This document shows, piece by piece, positions 54,700 to 64,000 of a stretch of 64,000 nt of DNA. The DNA comes from Perkinsus marinus ATCC 50983 (lineage: Eukaryota > Perkinsozoa > Perkinsida > Perkinsidae). The position numbers were made by a program, and so were the translations under genes. The stretch is taken from contig NW_003215582.1 of the NCBI RefSeq assembly GCF_000006405.1, positions 480,143 to 544,142 of the forward strand, written 5' to 3'. The stretch's first letter is position 1, and the number at the start of each line of letters is the position of its first letter. A model generated the notes under the pieces. It saw nothing but the letters and a program-made list of their open reading frames with translations, did no database searches and had not been told where the DNA came from.

Positions 54700-55280
54700 A
54701 TCATATTTTCTCCTGGACTCACGAACGGAATCTGGCAGAAGCTAAGAACTCCAGCTCATGTATCTTGCCGTTTCCAAGCACATTAGCTTCAAAGAAGACC
54801 AATTCGACATCGTCGTTACAGACCTGTGGAACAGTACAGCCTCCAACGCTCGGCCGGAGCTCTGTCAAGCTATACATTATGAAGAGCCTGTTCCAACCTC
54901 GAAGCCGTTGTTGACTGCCAATGCAGGCATTGCCTATTGTAGGGACCCTATATGGGCCCTGGTACCCGATTAGCGATGTCATTCATGGTCCTATCCCCAT
55001 TGGCTTGCTGAATTCTACGATGAAAAGCTTCCATCCATTCGATGAATCACGAACTGTAGTTAATACAACGAGTTGGGGGTGAGAAGCAAGATCACTAGAC
55101 GCATATTGACGACTCCAAAAACCCAAGCAGCATACCATCCTCAGCATAGCAAGGCGATAAAGACATCGACAGGAGGCTAACACGGTATGACACCAACCAT
55201 CGCGGAGCGGCGAGCAATACTTCTGCCCTCCTCCCTCACTATGAGATCTCATAGCGACTGTGTTTCCGAGAGGCATTCGT
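54700..55280 (-). CDS. unrecognised coding-like region
   Basis: Two abutting minus frames: about 55000-55280 (RDSSNGWKLFIVEFSKPMGI) and 54719-54982 (GGCTVPQVCNDDVELVFFEA, LGNGKIHELEFLASARF). Both have globular composition, but no family is recognised and the join is unclear. It lies between the SNF2 start and the Beclin stop, all minus strand. It could be a separate small gene or an extra 5' portion. Opposing plus frames look like shadows. Confidence 0.3.
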
Positions 55281-55433
55281 GGAAGCCACGTTCACTGTTC
55301 TTGATTCTCCAACCCCAAGCAGTAGAGGACCCCACCAGTCTAAGAGGCAGTTTATGAAGGATTGACAAAGCAAGAGGAGTGTGTGGAAACTCAGCAAGTG
55401 CTACAGCTAACTATCACAACGAATGCGCTGGCA

Positions 55434-57437
55434 CTAGGCGGAGGCCACCATATCGTCCTCATCAGTGGACGTCGGCAAAGGCTCCGACTCGATGTAGGCC
55501 ATCAACCATTTGAGGTTGGTCAGGAGGTACTTCATTGCCTTCGTCCACCTACCATAGCTGATGACACCAGCTAGGCGCATCCTGTGCTCACCTCTCCTCT
55601 TGATTGAACTGCAGTGCCACTGAGAAGCCCCCAACCTTGTCCCCTTCTATACTAAAGGGCAACCTGGAACAGTCATCAACGACCTCCAGTAGGTGCCTCA
55701 CTACAGTCCCCCCACCTCAAGGGTTGACTCCGGAAGCGCTCCGAGAAAGTACAGACCTCCTGCACAACATTGACATACGCACACATGCCAGCATCGAACC
55801 TAAGTAGCCGCATGGGGTCCGGCCGGAGTGAAACAAGGACTTCAGCACTGAAGTCTATAGACTGCATGCCATTCAGCGTAAGAAGAAGATGAATACCCAT
55901 ATGCATGGCCCTTGTTGTCCGTATTTGCAGTACGCGTATCGCCAAACACGACCTACCACTATCTATTCCCTAGCGCCTCCCCTCCGGACCATCACTCAGT
56001 GAAACACCACCAGTAGGTGTGTCAATGTCGTCTTTGAATGTCGAACGGAGCGCAGCCTGTTCTCCCACCCCTTCTTACTTTCGTCCCGTGAAGAATCTTG
56101 CGAAGCCTCCATCACTAGTGTATAGATCCATCATCGTGTTATCGGCTTTGCGCAATATCGCTGAGCACGAGCCTCTAGGCAGTAGACGATAGGCCGAAGG
56201 GACGCCTACTCGACTGGAGGCCAGCAGTGAATGATGCACCGTTGAAGTGATAGAAACTCACCGCACTATAACGTCGAGTAGAAGGGCCATTTGCCCCCAC
56301 CCCACGTTGATCTCGGACCACGGTATTTGATAGTCATGAACCCTGCCCATGCGGAATCCATTGATGCTGCCGAACGGTCCGGAGTGCCTACAGCAGTGTG
56401 CGTGAGTGCAACTACACTCCTCCCCTCTCTCACTGACCAGATCCTGAAGGCCATGGCCAAGACGCTGGTCCTCTTCAATCGAGATATCTCAGCACTGGTG
56501 TACTCAACTTGAGCTTTCACACTACCGGAAGTCTCCTCGTGTCTGACCAACTCCACCTAACCAGAACTGGCTGAAGAGCTCCACCAAGCAGCTGCTCACA
56601 ATGTAGTCATTAGTCTCCTTATGAAGGTGCGCTTCCCGTCGTAATTGGACTCGAGCCTCGGCCTCCTCCTGCTCCAGACGAGACTCTAGCTGCTTCGATG
56701 TCTCCCTCAGCTCCTCCAGCTCCTTCTCCATGCTAGCCACCTGCCCAGACTCCTACCTAGGCATGCACCATCCCTAGGGTACCTCAACCTCGAGGGCCTC
56801 AACTTCATCGTCAGGCCCCGTCTCGTCCTCTTTAGGTAACTCCTGTTCCAACTCGGCCAAGGCTAGCTCAGCCTCGGCCAACTCAGCCCGCCTCAGCGCC
56901 AGCTCCCTCTGCCACAAGGCCACTACCTATCCCAAGACCTCTGACACACTAATCGCTAGCAGGCAGATCACATCCATCGCACAGGGTTCACACAGTGGAA
57001 CACTAGTATCCTTTGCTCGAGCTTCCGGGGGTAATACAAGGGCAAAGGCGCTCCCAAGTAGGCTCAGTCGCTGCACTGAGCTCAGGTTGTTCCCCTGAAT
57101 ACCACACCAGCAGCAGCTCATCTCTCATAAGCCTTCATCGGAGCCTTACCTTCTCAAGAGCCTCCCGTAATGAGGTGCTCCTCGAATCCTTCTCTGCTGT
57201 TGCTGTTGCCTCTGCTATCCTATCCTCCAGGTCCCTCACTGCTGCCTCGGCCTTCGCCTGATACCATTGCCCATGCCTGCATAGCAGTGTTCCGTACCAC
57301 ACCTGCTTCACTTCAGTGTCGTATTCCACCACCTCCAACTTAGATTGGCATCGAGTACAGAGCTGGTGCACTAGACATTCAGCAGTAGGAGCATCAGCAG
57401 CCTCCTGCTCTGCTGCTGGTGGTGAGGGCTGTGACAT
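55434..57437 (-). CDS. BECN1: Beclin-1/ATG6/VPS30 homologue
   Basis: Beclin is the regulatory core of the Vps34 PI3-kinase complexes in autophagy and endosome sorting. ATG 57437 (MSQPSPPAAEQEAADAPTAE) leads to LVHQLCTRCQSKLEVVEYDT, whose CxxC is typical of ATG6 N-termini. A coiled coil follows: AELAEAELALAELEQELPKE, then SMEKELEELRETSKQLESRL. The C-terminal BARA/ECD domain is recognisable: FNGFRMGRVHDYQIPWSEIN with VGWGQMALLLD; VGVPSAYRLLPRGSCSAI; LYTSDGGFARFFTGRK; LLRFDAGMCAYVNVVQEVCT; VGGFSVALQFNQEE; and RWTKAMKYLLTNLKWLMAYI near the stop. Each matches the order in human Beclin-1. The frame changes mark small introns such as the one before GNNLSSVQRLS (about 57.1 kb). The BH3 region of animals is not evident. 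Confidence 0.88.
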
Positions 57438-57547
57438 GACGACAACAGACAGCGAAGGCCTAATTGACTCAACACAGAACGATCACAGCGACTAGAGCGA
57501 ATTCACGGTTTTTGAAAAGGTATATTGCTCAGCAATTATTAATGCAA

Positions 57548-59026
57548 TCATTGGCTACTCCACTTCGGCTTACTCTGCCGCATCTTAAATTCAGCCATCT
57601 TGAAAGCGTGGTCGATCTGAGGATTCTTTGGGTCTATCTCCTGTGCCTTACTCAAACACTCGCATGCTCCGCTGAAGTCACCTGCAGACCAAGCACCAGA
57701 GCATAATCAACTCCTACAGCAGGGGACCGCCGCTGCCGAGTACCTCTGCCATGGCGAGCCATGCCTGCTCGGAACCAGGACTTAGCCTTGATACGCTCAG
57801 TTGCCCCCTCGAGCTGAGCCGCCTTCAAAGCATCACTCTCGGCCCTAAACCAATGATGCCACTTGCAGACCTCGTCCCCCATCCTACTTCTCAAAGTCCC
57901 CAAGCTTGAGCCAACACTGAGCCCTGTTGGACAGGGCTACCGCCATTGTTGAGTCGTGGTCCAGAGCGTTGGTGTAGAATACAACTGCCTGCATGAAGTC
58001 GCACTCCTTGAAGGCATCATTTCCTACAAGGCACGCTACCATACACCACATAGTAGTGCCCATTACCAAGGTCCTTCTGAGATTCCGCTATGTCCTTCTC
58101 TGCAGAAGGCTTCGTACTGGTACCATCTCCAGCGTCCATCACTGGTAGTTGGTCCCGGCCAAACCGCTGCATCTTATCGCTCTTCACCTTACCGTGCTCA
58201 TCAGCTTGGCTCAACACCTGCTCGGTCCTGGCGGTCTCGGCAACCTCAGCGCCATTGACTTTCAACGCTGTACAGTTGCTACTGCATACTCTCACAGCCC
58301 CAGCGATGGACACATTCTCACAAGCATCACATTGGACCGTCTCCACCCCTTTGAGGAGACTTAGACAGGTCTTCTTGCAGGACCAGAGCTCGGCGGTCTG
58401 TGTAACAATTTCGCTGTGTACTAAGACTTGGCAGTCCTCGAACTCCTCAATGAACAACTTGAGTATTTTATCCACTTCGACATGGACGATTCGAGCCTTT
58501 ATTCCTCGCAGCCTCAAAGCCTTCCCTGCTAGAGCTACGTCTGATACGCGAATGACACCATCGAGCGCCTCCAGGTCAGCTGCTTCCAGCGTGATCTCAT
58601 TCGCCTTCATCTTAGCGAGCATTGCAGCCTAAATGAGAGCAGCTCTGGGCAAACTGTCGTCATGGTCATGTTCCCGGCCCGAGAAATCGTCGAATTTAGA
58701 CGCAGAGTTCTCAGAGAACACTACTACGGCATAGCCTATCGGAAGGAAGACCATCGCTAGTGTCGATCTCGTAGATTGGGGAGGGGGAAGCGATAGACAG
58801 TCAGATCCCCGTGATGAGATGGATTCTCACGTAGTAGTACCTTCTGAGCCGAGACTTGATTCTGGCGTTCCAGCTGCTGCCTGGCCTCGGCCACTGGCCT
58901 CGACTGGTCTGCTATCGAGCCAGGCATATCACTATCATCATCCTCATCCCCGATGCCAGCTGCATAGGAATCCCATTTGGAGTAGTAGTTGGAGAAGGAG
59001 TCAGGCGGTGTGGGAAGAGGAGCCAT
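57548..59026 (-). CDS. CAP/TBCC-like beta-helix protein with TPR domain
   Basis: The stretch from 58622 (ATG, MLAKMKANEITLEAADLEAL) to 57548 is clear. A segment of short beta repeats (DCQVLVHSEIVTQTAELWSC, KKTCLSLLKGVETVQCDACE, NVSIAGAVRVCSSNCTALKV) resembles the C-terminal CARP fold of cyclase-associated protein and TBCC. A TPR domain follows (VGNDAFKECDFMQAVVFYTN, MAVALSNRAQCWLKLGDFEK, IKAKSWFRAGMARHG, GACECLSKAQEIDPKNPQI), ending KMRQSKPKWSSQ. An upstream frame with ATG 59026 (MAPLPTPPDSFSNYYSKWDS, then RPVAEARQQLERQNQ) is probably the first exon, but the join is inferred; it could be a separate small gene. CAP and TBCC act on actin and tubulin, and TPRs often dock Hsp90. The role here is unknown. 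Confidence 0.62.
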
Positions 59027-59571
59027 TTGAAAGGTTGGACAACAACTATACAGGACCTTTGCATGCGTCACCTATCAACAGAGCTCTTCAACAGAGCAAT
59101 GGTCAGTTGAGAATCTGCGGCACAGACCTATGCGTGTTATCTACTATATCGCTGGTATTATCTATGTCCGTTGGGCTCCTCTGTAAATCTGTGGAGCTTG
59201 TTGCTACCCTTGAGATACGCAATAGATCATCCCCCACTACTTCGGTACTCAAGTGATAACAGATGCCATAATGAACAGGGAGAGTGGTAGAGATATTGGG
59301 GAAAAGGCCATGAACAACGGCGTGACACCTTGTTCATAGGAGGTACATCCTCAACGAATCCACAGGTATTGTCAGTAGACCTCTCCCGAATTTCGCGTGA
59401 ATCTCCAGGATTGAGTTAAGCGTATGAAAGACGATCGTAGAAGTATCCTTAAAACTCAGGACGGACTTCTTGAACACCCTGGCCATTCGCCTCCGTCACA
59501 ATTGTCAAGTGAAAACGGCCGTTTGAGCACCCAAGATGAGCGAAGTCTGTGCGTCGCTCCGCTGTCGGAGT
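59027..59571. other. divergent intergenic region
   Basis: Between the minus-strand TPR gene and the plus-strand PPR-like gene. No gene or RNA recognised. Confidence 0.4.
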
Positions 59572-59612
59572 AGTGCATATTTGTGCATTTTCGTGCTCAC
59601 ATGGTCAAATTC
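59572..59612 (+). repeat. dispersed element, partial copy E
   Basis: GTGCATATTTGTGCATTTTC with CACATGGTCAAATTCCGG shares the CACATGGTCAA core of copies A, B and D. It lies 14 nt before the ATG at 59626, again pointing into a gene. A short match, so chance cannot be excluded. Confidence 0.4.
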
Positions 59613-59625
59613 CGGTATGTCACCG

Positions 59626-61102
59626 AATGCCTCTTTCCACAGTCTCCACCCGTGACCTTCTCACAGCTGCTCGTCATCAGCTGCCCCTAGGGGTCAGAGG
59701 CTTTCGAATATTCCCTCAGACACACTACGTTAGTAAGCCTAAAATAGCCCGGCCCATCTTCAACTCGGACACGGAGGGCGAGTAGGGACCAAGCCTTGCT
59801 GGGGCGTGGACACGCCGCACTTTCAGGCCCTCCCAGTTGATCATTGTGGAGCCACTGGATAAGGAAGAGCTTCCTCGCTACCGGCGGCAGAACTATAGTT
59901 ATCTCGATGTAGGCCTGGGCATCCGAGGTTGGCTCATGGAAGATTCAGAATAGGCCCAATTAGAGGCCGAGAATGGTATAGAGTCTGACGAGGAGGAGGC
60001 AGGTAATAACGAATTAGATTTTACTAATACCCAGCAACTGCGGACATCTCTGAATTCGATCATGTGGAAAGCCCTAGTCAAAGTAAGACCCTGGTGCGGT
60101 GGTCCTTGTACTGTATATTAGGGAGACTACAATGAGTGGTATAAGAGTAGCAGGCTCTTCAAGGCCCATAACCTACCTATGGACGAGACTTCCTACTCTT
60201 TATTAGCCCACGGCTATATCCTCTCTCACAGGCATATGGCATCTTCAGCGTTGATGGTAGCTGGTTGAACAAGGGAAGCCATGTGAGGCAAACCCTAGGT
60301 TTTACAAGAGATGAAGGAGGCGGACATGCACCCTGCGTTAGTCAAGCTGAACGAGCGATTCATACATGGCTATCTCGAGCTTCAAGACCTCGGTCTTACG
60401 CCAGAGAAGACAGCTTGGCAGACTGTACGTGGGGAAGGGGCGCTCGGGAACCTGTTATCGTACTAGGTCCTGAGGACTTGTTGGCAATGTGCAGTTCGAT
60501 TGAAGCGGAAACGTCTTCAAAGGATTAAGAAGTACCTCCAGGAGAGAGTTCATGTTGAGGATATGTACTGCCTTGTACTGAAGGGCTGTGAAAGTTGACG
60601 TGCAGGTACCAGCTTGACCGCACCGACGTCAGAGCTCTCATCGCTGCAGAGCACGATCAAGCTCGACTGATGATAGCTGCCCATGAAGCACAGGTGCATG
60701 GCAAACAGGATGTATCAATGTTGGATGGTAAGGAGGTTAAGGAGATTGCATTGGAGAGAGCCGAGCTGTAAGAGCATAGACAGGATGGGTCAGTAGTCTT
60801 CACTGTAGGCTGACACCATCGCTGCGTGGCCGGAAGCACACCCGTCGGAGAACTCTGTCATCTGCCACAGTGGTAAGCTTATTAGGAGACTAACGCTCCT
60901 CATTGGGCGTGTTCAGCCCAAGCACCAACCCTTCCGTGTTGAGCATATTCCTGATCCTGATTACTTCACAGAAGGACGATTCGGTGGTGGTAGTAGTAGT
61001 GACCTTGGTGTCCATGAGCAACTAGAGCCCGACGTATTGTCTGAGGACGAGGAGGGGGGAAATGAGGATGACGACGACGACCGGCATGTTCTCTACTGGT
61101 GA
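59626..61102 (+). CDS. PPR-like, probably mitochondrial protein
   Basis: ATG 59626 gives MPLSTVSTRDLLTAARHQLP with GVRGFRIFPQTH, a basic, serine-rich leader like a mitochondrial presequence. A 45-nt intron (GTAGGGACC...CTTTCAG, about 59782) and a 47-nt intron (GTAGGCC...GAATAG, about 59909) remove what look like in-frame TAG stops. Next exons: NTQQLRTSLNSIMWKALVK; DYNEWYKSSRLFKAHNLPMD, ETSYSLLAHGYILSHRHMAS, and after another intron MVLQEMKEADMHPALVKLNE then FIHGYLELQDLGLTPEKTAW. These are helical pairs of pentatricopeptide type. Later: VRALIAAEHDQARLMIAAHE, KLIRRLTLLIGRVQPK and an acidic end (SEDEEGGNEDDDDDRHVLYW) at stop 61102. Possibly a mitoribosome or RNA-processing factor. Confidence 0.55.
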
Positions 61103-62030
61103 TAGTGTTTCCGTTATCATGTTTCCTCCAACACCTCGGCGTAGTGTTGATGCTGGGTTCCTGTTTATAACAGGGAGAGGCCGAGAACAGCCTGTTCTCG
61201 GCTTTGGACTGTGAGATCCTCCAATACCTCAGCAAGGAGCACCTATGAGTCCTCCAGGTAACCTTACGGCATGGGCCATGGGCTCAGCCTCAGATTCAGC
61301 TAGGCTCTACTCGTAGCTTAGGCCTCCAGCTCGTTATCAAGCTCCACCGTCTTGACAGGCTGTCGCATCACGCCTTACGACGGAAGCAGCGACAGAAAGC
61401 TGAAGCTTCCCAGTAGTGGCATGTCACCCGAGTTATCAGCCGCCGACAGGTCAGTCGACCAGTACGGTCGGAAAATGAAGGGAAGCCCTATGCACAGATA
61501 TCTCATATAGCTCGACAGAACTAAAGAGAACAGCTGTAGGAGATTATGCTGGATCAAGTCTCACTACAATGCATCAAAGCCTCTCTAAAGCTACCCATGT
61601 TTCTCATTACTTCCCTGCGGATCTGCGTTGTCGATATATCTGCCGTACTAGGCGTTATCACAGTACCCATTTGTGTCGTTGTTGTGGATGCTAGCCAACA
61701 GGGTGTCCTCTTCGGCCTCGCTGACAGGCACGGACAAGAAGCAGCCGCTCCTCTTTCGTCCGTTGAAGGCCCGTCGATCGGCTTTTCCCAGGGTTTACGG
61801 AGACAAGCCTGAACTTCCGGAAATGGGCGCTTACAATGGAGCTCGATCGGGCGGTGGGCTGATATCCTCAATACCTTTGTAGGTCAGCTCTCCACAGTAG
61901 GTAGTTGCCGCGGTAGGAGCTCACTGGCCTCTCTTACGCCATGTGAAGGCTTTGGGGAGTCGCTACAAGTTGAGGGCATCGTCCAGCCCCTAATTCAAGT
62001 CGGTATTTTCCCAGCAACTGCATAGGCAAT
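61103..62030. other. mostly unassigned; small basic ORF possible
   Basis: 61546-61882 has open plus frames. One is basic and Cys/His-containing (LRCRYICRTRRYHSTHLCRC), another reads KKQPLLFRPLKARRSAFPRV. These look like a small organellar-ribosomal-type protein in two exons, but no family could be fixed. 61260-61540 is Pro/Gln-rich in one frame with stops. Confidence 0.35.
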
Positions 62031-64000
62031 TTGTTTAATGGTATTCCTACTCAGCGACGACTAAGTGTAGCGACTCATGCTCCGTGGCCGAGGTCAAATG
62101 TTCGCCCCATGAGTATTGGCAGTAAGAGGTCCAGACTACGACAACGGGAGGGAGGCAGTGAGTACCCGTCCGTCCCCCCCCTGTGGGGTTATGGCAGCCT
62201 CTTAGGTATTCCACGACCCATCCCAGGTCGCTCGTGTGATTCGATCGGAGTGACGAGTGCAATGATGACAATGCAAGTGAAAGCGCCTAGTAGATCCCCA
62301 CGGGTCTACCGAGGTTCGGTCGCCGTCAAGGGGGCCCTATTCGACCAGGCTGAGACAAGAACGAAGAAAGTTATGGAAGCCACTGAGGAACCCCTACAGA
62401 TCGTTGCTCGGGAGAGTACCGAAGTCAAGGTTGCCTCCTGTGACACTAGGCGGCGGAGCAAGTCTTTTAACCGAGGGCTCACACTAGCTGATACAGCTAG
62501 TCCTTTCTCCAAGAACAGAGCTGTCCTTCTGGCGGCCTTGGCAAAGGAGGAAGGTGTAGATAGCTTGGCTCCAGGTGAGGACCGCGATGGTCTTCGGTGC
62601 TGCTGATCTTCATTTAGGTCATCTTGTGAGCTATGCCGATGCTATTCAGAGCGTTGAAGGTAGTCCAATCCCGATGGTGCTTTTTAATGATCGTCGTCTG
62701 CGCTTAGGCAAGTGCTACAGTATGGTCCTTTGTGCCGGCAACAACCACACTATGATTGAACGAATGCTGAGTCAAACCCGTCCTTGGTGGAGAGTAGTGG
62801 TGACGAGCCAAAACAGCTACTCTGAATTCTGCAGCAGTGAGGAGGCTAAGGTTTCCCCCGACCAGCCGACGTCCGTCGGTCAGGTATCTTCAACTTGAAG
62901 TGGAAACAGAGTCTTCCTAACGCGACAGACACTCTAAGACGGATGGCCAATGCAGTAGATCTGGGTGGGGCTACTGTGTGCCAGCCGCAGTTGGTGAACT
63001 ACTTTGGTGGTTGCCACGAGCTTTGTAAGAAATGAAGGCGACTACAGTCAGTTGTTTCATCCGGGTCAGGCACCAAGGCGAATCTCCTGCGGAATCTGGC
63101 TAAGTACTGTGGAGAGGTTAAGATCAACTTATGGGAGGTAAGGCCATTAGAGACATTCAGCGGACAAGTCGTAGCTCCCCAGCAGATCATGCCAGTATCG
63201 ATCATAATTCGCCTCAAACGGTGTGATGCCGATGCGGACCAGGATAGCACACCTTGTGGCCTCGAGGACTACGTCCTTGCCACTGAAGTCATTACTAGGG
63301 TATAGTGCCTCCCTAAGTCCGTTAGGAACTCTGTGAGAGTACACAAGATCAGGTTGCATCTCTTGGTGCGACGGAGAGGACTACAATAGATCTGAAAGGC
63401 GACTTCCCATCTAGTAACGATCAGATTTGTGTAAGAAGAGGTCTGATATTGGGTGGTTCGACTCGATTCCTTCTGGCATCATTGTCACCAGTACCAGTCT
63501 CACAGACTAAATGTGTGTTCTGTCCAGGTACGGGTCCCAAGTAGCCTGTGTACTGGCAACAATCGCTTCCTCCTGCTTGATGGTGAGAACCACCATCCTT
63601 ACAGCGTGTCACGCTTGGTGAGGCTGATAACACCCTCCTCATCATCTCTATATAGGCAGTACCGCGTCTCAGATTACTAGTCGGGTTGCGACGAGCCCTT
63701 CCAGTATGCTGGCCGGTCTAACAGTGAAGTACTCAATGCCGTCATCCTTCATACCGGAGTCCTCCAATATGGCGCCTCAGTGGATGCTCAAGCCCGCAGC
63801 TTTGAGTAGAGGGAGAGGGATTAAGGTGAGGGTGTGTGTGTTCATATCCAACCGGGGATGTCCCTTAGCATGGTATATCTCTATGACAGGTCATAAGGAC
63901 GGAAGCGGAGCTCCGTCGGTTCGTCCTCAAGAAGGACAGCCCTCACTCGAAGGCTCTTCGCCGAGTTATTTCTTCGGGGTTGCCAGAGGTGATCAGCCGG
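62031..64000 (+). CDS. tubulin-tyrosine-ligase-like protein (TTLL3/8 glycylase type), 3' end outside window
   Basis: TTLL enzymes add glycine or glutamate chains to tubulin in cilia. Exons in order: a basic N-terminus (about 62.1-62.57 kb, RVYRGSVAVKGALFDQ, ASPFSKNRAVLLAALAKEEG); intron GTGAGGACC...CATTTAG; LRLGKCYSMVLCAGNNHTMI; FNLKWKQSLPNATDTLRRMA, with VCQPQLVNYFGGCHEL (the family's VNHF/Y...EL block); SGSGTKANLLRNLAKYCGE with INLWE (the R-N-L helix before the ATP-grasp domain); EDYVLATEVI; EVLNAVILHTGVLQYG; and QWMLKPAALSRGRGIKV. In TTLL3/8 the last motif is W-I-V-K-P-(G/A)-x-x-S-R-G-R-G-I, the ATP-binding loop. It then runs to the window edge. The start is not fixed: the 62031 frame has no early ATG. 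Confidence 0.8.

Noticed and set aside
58090-58632. 180-codon plus-strand ORF
   Set aside because: Antisense shadow of the CAP/TBCC-like exon.
59782-59955. Apparent in-frame TAG readthrough in the PPR-like gene
   Set aside because: Both TAGs fall at the edges of GT-AG introns (45 and 47 nt) that restore a clean frame.

Overview
The window is nuclear DNA from a microbial eukaryote, most likely a perkinsid alveolate (Perkinsus or a close relative). This is inferred from gene content and structure, not from a database match. Genes sit close together on both strands and are cut by many tiny GT-AG introns, mostly about 40-60 nt. The standard code fits nearly every gene. The set includes a tryptophanyl-tRNA synthetase with an N-terminal AlaX-like editing domain (a fusion known from Plasmodium), a RAP-domain RNA-binding protein, cilium genes (BBS4, PACRG, a TTLL ligase) and a multi-pass membrane protein resembling a family I recall from dinoflagellates. 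Two 100-N runs (23457-23556, 49368-49467) mark scaffold gaps.

Layout. 1-2.85 kb: Ku80-like gene, minus strand, running off the left edge. 2.97-4.7 kb: unrecognised minus-strand gene. 4.7-6.6 kb: F-box/LRR-like gene. 7.27-9.78 kb: AlaX-TrpRS, plus strand, about 13 exons. 10.5-11.8 kb: methyltransferase-like protein. 12.1-13.1 kb: coiled-coil protein. 13.6-15.5 kb: BBS4. 15.5-17.2 kb: membrane-anchored protein with two methyltransferase-like halves. 17.7-19.8 kb: basic hypothetical protein. 20.1-21.2 kb: PACRG. 21.4-24.0 kb: coiled-coil/LRR gene containing a gap. 24.15-26.2 kb: RAP protein. 26.3-27.5 kb: THUMP-type rRNA methyltransferase-like protein. 27.85-28.96 kb: exosome RRP45/EXOSC9. 29.4-30.9 kb: membrane protein. 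31.1-32.8 kb: WW/coiled-coil/transmembrane protein.

33-40 kb is gene-poor and repeat-rich. It holds microsatellites, perfect palindromes, degenerate tandem repeats, a three-copy 145-bp repeat next to a Thr-rich mucin-like tract, and a cluster of tRNA-like sequences. 40.3-44.2 kb has a RING protein with two strong inverted repeats in its 5' region, then a HEAT/exportin-like gene split by a dispersed element, whose upstream half has only TAG interruptions. 44.9-46.9 kb is a wax ester synthase/DGAT. 47.8-49 kb is a tandem pair of small paralogous genes. 49.5-49.8 kb holds tRNA-Phe and tRNA-Met. 50.5-54.5 kb is a BRM/SNF2 remodeller ATPase, 55.4-57.4 kb Beclin-1/ATG6, 57.5-59.0 kb a CAP/TBCC-like plus TPR protein, 59.6-61.1 kb a PPR-like protein, and 62.0-64.0 kb a TTLL3/8-like tubulin ligase running off the right edge.

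BBS4, PACRG, the coiled-coil/LRR gene and the TTLL gene suggest a flagellated life stage. Ku80, SNF2, RRP45, TrpRS and Beclin are housekeeping genes. The most unusual signal is a dispersed ~180-bp element with three full copies, each directly upstream of an open frame and pointing into it. The best protein-level oddities are the AlaX-TrpRS fusion, the WW-TM-beta-rich protein, the paired methyltransferase domains and the TAG-only broken gene. Exon joins were worked out by eye and are approximate.
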